A stretch of DNA of 64,000 nt from Paramarasmius palmivorus (taxonomy: Eukaryota; Basidiomycota; Agaricomycetes; Agaricales; Marasmiaceae), in NCBI GenBank assembly GCA_037176845.1, contig JAYKXP010000033.1, forward strand, positions 124,001 to 188,000. Reading direction: 5' to 3'. Positions 59,537-64,000 of the stretch are shown here, piece after piece; the first letter of the stretch is position 1; every line of letters begins with the position of its first letter. A model generated the notes under the pieces. The model was not told the origin of the DNA and ran no database searches. It was given only the letters and a program-made list of their open reading frames with translations. Both the position numbers and the translations under genes were made by a program.

Positions 59537-59973
59537 TAGGGTCTAGTGCCTGACGCAGATGGGAACCCAGGATTATCGATTAACGTTTGAACGATGGAAA
59601 GAGCTCATGGATAAAGTGAAAAGGGATGAGGACTATTGGACGGAGAAGACCAGGAGTAAGGCGGAAGGCTATGAGCTTTGACTTGCTTAGTATGCCATCT
59701 ACTAGATATTCAAGTTCTCAAATGAGCTCATTCTGACAGGTCAAACTACAGAGTTCGCTGTATCGTCGTCATGAAGCCTAGTCTCGGCACATACAGTATG
59801 ATCCAATAGCTTGCAAACTATTGCCGTCGTTTCAGGCAGCAAAAGAATAAAGTTAGCTGGAGGAAACACTCTTCCGGGCTGGAATAGCCTGAGGTTATAG
59901 GTGTGTTCATCAGCGGGAGCTACTAGTACGTTCCTTCAAGCCATTCAAAACCTTCATCAATGTAGACCTAAAA

Positions 59974-60653
59974 TTAAAGAACGAGAGCAACACCAGCTAC
60001 AATACCACCCAAGAGTGAACCGAATATCCCAGAAGAAGCCTTCAAAGCGGAGACAGCGCCATTGCTTCCACCAGACTGAGTGGGGACCGCTCCGTTACTA
60101 CCATTATTACCACCACTTCCTAAAGCATCTCCTGCACCAGTAGGAGCAGCAACAGGTATCACAACCACGTAGGGAGCTCCAGTGGTTGTGAACGTCTCAG
60201 TCGTTCCATCCGCTACTCCACCAAGTTCACAGACACCCGAATCTGGCGCTGTGAAATAGCAGTTCTGGGGATAATCTGTAGCGAGCGCTTTGTATCCCGA
60301 AGCTGAAGCGACAAAGGTAACTGGAACGGAACGTTTGTCAACTGCATGAAGGAAAATGAACAACATGAGTCGTACTGGTAGTGGTTTCAGTCGTGTCGTT
60401 TTCAACAAATATGTACGTGGTTTCTGCGTTTGCTGTCCCGACGGGAATGAGAGTAGCATCGGTGACCGTAGTTGTAGCAGGACCAGCGTTCTCTCCGTCT
60501 CCCGAGCCTATTCCGAATTGGTTGATTGTCAGGTATTGAGTTTGGGCTTGTGCTATTGATTATCTGACGTCAATACAACTGCTGTTCAAATGACAAAGAG
60601 AAGATGTCGTTACCAAAGAATGCGAGAGCCAAAGGAAGGAAGATGGACTTCAT
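59974..60653 (-). CDS. GPI-anchored-type secreted protein, tandem copy 1
   Basis: The start MKSIFLPLALAFF is a signal peptide, and an intron follows at once. The mature protein begins QAQTQYLTINQFGIGSGDGE and contains TYIFVENDTTETTT, SGYKALATDYPQNCYF, APDSGVCELGG, a Gly/Ser/Asn-rich stalk (GSGGNNGSNGAV) and a hydrophobic end FGSLLGGIVAGVALVL, as for a GPI attachment signal. It is a likely cell-wall or plasma-membrane surface protein. One intron, inside the Thr-rich part near 60330-60365, is only ~34 nt in my model, so that junction may be wrong. The gene is a tandem relative of the one at 61.1-61.8 kb. A palindromic cttataag at 60718-60725 serves as TATA box, 65 bases before the ATG. Confidence 0.82.
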
Positions 60654-60717
60654 TGTCCGCGTTGAAATTTGGGGAGGAAAGAAAGGTAAACTGATGTTTG
60701 TTTCTGGTCCCCGAACC

Positions 60718-60725
60718 CTTATAAG
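60718..60725 (-). promoter_or_regulatory. TATA-like element of GPI-type copy 1
   Basis: The sequence cttataag stands 65 bases upstream of the ATG at 60653. It is a palindrome, so orientation cannot be told from the motif alone. Confidence 0.5.
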
Positions 60726-61053
60726 ATCTTCACGCTGGCAAAACAATTGAATTGGTTCCTGGATACGCTAACGGGTATGAGGAGTAGATGTTTATCACTT
60801 AGGCTGCCAACATACTCGAGGGAATAGCGTATTTGCATTTGATTGAGAACCATGCGAGCACCGCAGTAGACTACGGCCAATGCGCAAGGTACTCTCGATA
60901 GGTGCTCATGGCACTCATAAGCAACCAAATTCGAGGGATCTGGAAAGACGCGAGCATGTAATTCACCGAAGTGACCCTGAAACGATGGACACATTCTATG
61001 TAGCCGATGAAGGGTTGATGAAGGGTATCATCCTCAGAATGAATCTCGTCCAC
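60726..61053. other. Intergenic between the GPI-type pair
   Basis: No gene seen. It holds the rest of the copy 1 promoter and the 3' end of copy 2. Confidence 0.5.
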
Positions 61054-61789
61054 CTAGAGTACAAGTCCAGCACCTGCGAACGCGCCACTCAACATCAAAG
61101 CCAACGCTACCAACACGGAGGATGCAATGGAACGCGAGACTGTACCATTGCTTCCTGGTGACTGTGTCGTTGCTGAGCCGCCACCGCTTCCTGTGGGCGT
61201 CGTTTGAGTTCCACCGCTACTTCCTTGGGTCCCAGATGAAGTCGGAGTCGAGGTAGATACACTGTCACTTCCTCCAAGTTCTACCGCCGTGGCAGATACT
61301 GGTAACACTATCTCAATCGGGGTCCCAACCATCGTGCTAATAGGCTCGGTTGTTCCATCCTGTACGGCCTCCAACAGACATTCTCCTGAATCTGACGCTG
61401 TCCAATGACATTCCTGAGGGTAGTCAGTCGCGATGATTCTGTGCCCAGAGGCTGAGGCAACTAGCGTTGCTTCCAGCGTGATGTCTGATAGCATGATTCA
61501 AAAAATCGTATCATATGAGGTTATATCAACTGACCCATTTGAGTTCCGTTAAGAACATAGAGGTATGTGGTTTCTTGGTTTCCGGTTCCGAGTGGGACAA
61601 GGGTAGCCTCGGTCATGGTGGTCGTCGCAGGTGCGCCCTGGCCATTGATCGAGTCGACAAACTGATTGATTGTAATATACTCGGTTTGTGCAAGAGCTGC
61701 TTGGTATTTTTAATTGTATGAACGCGATGAAAAATTTGAATCGACGCACTAAGGAGCGGGAGAGCTAAAGGAAAGAGAACAGACTTCAT
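61054..61789 (-). CDS. GPI-anchored-type secreted protein, tandem copy 2
   Basis: Same layout as copy 1: signal peptide MKSVLFPLALPLL, an intron close behind it, then LAQTEYITINQFVDSINGQG, ETTYLYVLNGTQMG, a second intron (donor at about 61533, acceptor at about 61485), and ASGHRIIATDYPQECHW, SDSGECLLEAVQDGTT. A Ser/Thr/Gly stalk follows (SGTQGSSGGTQTTPTGSGGG) and a hydrophobic GPI-type end (ALALMLSGAFAGAGLVL). Shared features with copy 1 include TINQF, the ATDYPQ(N/E)C motif and a second Cys in SG(V/E)C, so one disulfide is likely. Function unknown; a surface role is inferred from the layout. Confidence 0.85.
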
Positions 61790-62292
61790 GATTGCTGTAG
61801 TGGAGACTAGTGGGAGGAAAGAACGAACGACGATTTTGAGCCTCGATGCTGCCAGCTCTAACCTTATTACACAGTTCTCGAATATAATTGGAGGTGCCTG
61901 ACAACGGTGATGTTCTGATAGCGCCCGAGTTCCATGTGAAAAGAACGTAATGAGACTGACCATCCTAGAGCTCCTTTACGAATACGCCCGTCCCTGTACT
62001 TGCATCTCCATGTTCACCAGGTTTGGTGACGAAGGACACGGTTCAACGACGTCGATAGATGAAAATTAGCACTCGTCTCAATAAGCCCGCGCTAAACCCA
62101 CATGATCATGCGATTGCATCTATCAATCTTGATACATCAAAGCGCATGTACAGGATCGAGAAGTCGTGGAATGGACTCGAAATGGCCCTTAAACAAAACA
62201 CGATGAACGGGGGAAGCATTCAGACATGAAAACGATCATACAGAAAGAATCCGCATCTAATGCAACTTATCCCGCCAATAATGTTCCACGTC
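61790..62292. other. Intergenic, no gene supported
   Basis: Contains the upstream region of GPI-type copy 2 and the 3' flank of the F-box-like gene. No protein-like frame stands out. Confidence 0.5.
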
Positions 62293-63765
62293 TTAAGCCG
62301 AATGCGAACGCCGCGGCTCAGAAAGATTGTACAAGGCCACCTTTCCCGTCCTTCTTGCGTTTTTCAGGGCTTCTTCTATGCCTGGAAACATCTTCTCCGA
62401 ATATACGACTCTGATCTCCTTAAGTCCCGAAAACCTCTGTACCACGTCTGCGAGTAGTTGGTCTAAGAGAGATAAGGATACCGTTGGGTCTACGGCATTC
62501 ATACGTCTTCGGTCTAGCAGCGGTTTGGGAAAGTTTCTCGAGACTCGGAATGTGTCAAGTCTGAGGTGCATTGTCGTCAAGGCAATGTTTCTACTGCGGG
62601 GGAGAGCGAGCAGTTGTGATAAAAGACATTGGGGACGTCCTTCAGGGTGAGGGTGAGGGTGGCATCTGTACAGCGACGACAGATGGACAAGTCTTGGTAG
62701 AACGATCGATTCCGGGGAAAATAGACTGTGCGCTGGGAGTTTCGACTTCGTGAGCATTCAAGAACGAAGAGACGTAACAGTAGTACATACGCATCTCGCC
62801 ATCTATGAACTCCAGTTGAGATACCGAAGGAAAAAGGTCGGTATTCAGCGCTTTAAAAACATTCCCGGCGACGTATGGTGGAAAATCGTTGAATCGTATA
62901 CGCTCGACTGATGTTGTACGCAGACGAGAGTGTGGCGAGCTTGCGAGTAACTGGATAGTGAGCAGATCGACGATCGCATCGAGTTCAAGCTGTTTGATGT
63001 TGATAGTGCCCTGCATTGAGGATTGATTACGAACCAGGCCAAGACTCGAGGCATAGCACTCACCATTTCTGATAGCTGCCTCTGATCTTCAACATCTAGA
63101 ATGCCCGCCAGCGGATCCTGCTCTGGCGCACCATCGTCATCTTCCTCGCTCTCTTCACTTGTTTCTTCCTCTTCTTCGCTTTCCTCTTCCTCCTCTTCTT
63201 CATCATCATCTTCGTCGTCATCGTCAGATGGTGGATCTGGGTCCTGATCATGCACGATAGTCTCGTCGAGTTTCAAGACCTCGACGTGCTTGAGCGCAGA
63301 ACCTTTGAAGAATGCCGCCAAATCCTGAATACGGTCCACATGCAAACCTTTGAGCGTGAGGCTCTCCAGCTTGACCTGCGGGCTCGCACCAACAGCACGA
63401 AATAAGCGACCTCCGTTACACATGATATTTTTGTACCCGTCTCTGTTGATCAACACGTCTTCGAGATTGGGAAACGGCGGGATCTCCAATGGCCCGCACT
63501 TGTTTTTAAATCGGATTTCTATCTGGCGAACTAGAGGTGCGAGATATGGTTTGGAGTAGATGTGTCCGAGATTGATAGTTCTCTTTCGGACAAGAATCGA
63601 CTTGAAGAGAATATCCCTGCTGGGTTCGAGCCAAGCTCGACATACGAGGCTAGTGGAACAGAGATGGGCATAGCGTGTGTGTCGGGGTGTATCCAGAAAG
63701 TCCAGGCAATGGATAATGAGCTCGGGGGGAATTTGGAGTGGGCTTCTGTTCGGTTTGGTATCCAT
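62293..63765 (-). CDS. F-box-like protein with acidic run; 3' end uncertain
   Basis: The start IPPELIIHCLDFLDTPRHTR and STSLVCRAWLEPSRDILFKS are F-box-like. Leucine-rich segments follow (FPNLEDVLINRD, VKLESLTLKGLHV, LKHVEVLKLDETIV). A run of about 45 residues is almost all Asp, Glu and Ser (63100-63240). A 53-nt intron (63011-63063) joins SEM to GTINIKQLELDAIVDLL. The next obvious intron (donor 62791, acceptor about 62747) ends the exon in phase 1. The frame that then stays open to 62293 (LTTMHLRLDTFRVSRNFPKP, FSGLKEIRVVYSEKMFPGIE) would need phase 0, so the junction is unsolved. Just downstream, a triple ACCCTC-type repeat at about 62645-62665 reads differently in each frame. The gene may be intact with another splice, or frameshifted. 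Confidence 0.72.
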
Positions 63766-64000
63766 TTCATCAGATGGTGGTTTGAGGACGAGAAGGGCTT
63801 CCGTGAGAATTGATACAATTCATTACGCAGGGCCCGGCAAAATTATTACGACGATAGATTGAGGACCATAGACTCAGCCTGAGAGGACTAAGTATGCTCC
63901 ACAGGAATACTTGCGCTTTCTACTTGGTAAGTTGTTAACCGGCATATGCGTTGTTCAATATAACGTAGATTAGACCTGTAACCGATCCCTAATTAGTGAC
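63766..64000. other. Upstream flank of the F-box-like gene
   Basis: Promoter side of the last gene, cut by the window edge. No further gene visible. Confidence 0.4.

Noticed and set aside
1..64000. Search by eye for tRNA, rRNA, transposon ends and reverse transcriptase motifs
   Set aside because: I found no convincing B-box context, terminal inverted repeats or catalytic motifs. A dedicated scan could still find diverged elements.

Overview
The window is nuclear DNA of a filamentous basidiomycete, most likely a mushroom-forming agaricomycete. Genes are cut by many short introns of about 48-65 nt with GT...AG ends, and several exons are only 10-30 nt long. The gene content also fits: RTA1-like proteins, DUF6533 membrane proteins, expanded F-box families and tandem GPI-anchored secreted proteins. 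I could not name a species. I saw no transposase, reverse transcriptase, tRNA, rRNA or CRISPR array. Gene models were spliced by eye and checked by reading-frame phase and by comparing paralogues inside the window.

Layout. 0-4.5 kb: two ubiquitin-pathway genes in divergent orientation, HSE1 (ESCRT-0) and MMS2 (ubiquitin E2 variant). 4.5-12.7 kb: gene-poor, with one decayed gene for a large membrane protein and coding-like remnants. 12.7-17 kb: an acidic membrane protein with a Ser/Thr/Pro repeat tail and a short Aip3/Bud6-N-terminal-like protein. 19.7-32.1 kb: five members of an uncharacterised family of small single-pass membrane proteins with a (K/R)WRFPC-type juxtamembrane motif (named here the WRFPC family), interleaved with a 1230-residue VPS9-domain Rab GEF. 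Part of this region is a segmental duplication that carries a dead copy of the VPS9 gene's 5' end. 33.5-34.9 kb: an RTA1-like gene. 35.9-43.9 kb: three tandem F-box genes with duplicated intergenic blocks. 44.1-45.6 kb: a further F-box-like gene on the other strand. 47.4-51.1 kb: a pfkB-family protein and a small secreted protein. 51.6-58.2 kb: a second RTA1-like gene and two tandem DUF6533 genes. 59-64 kb: a small uncharacterised gene, two tandem GPI-anchored-type secreted proteins and an F-box-like protein with a long acidic run.

Overall the region mixes conserved housekeeping trafficking and ubiquitin genes with fast-evolving, tandemly duplicated membrane, secreted and F-box families. The most notable unexplained system is the WRFPC family. 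All five members keep a 154-nt middle exon with the same intron phases even though their protein sequences have diverged, and one copy appears freshly broken by a single-base insertion.
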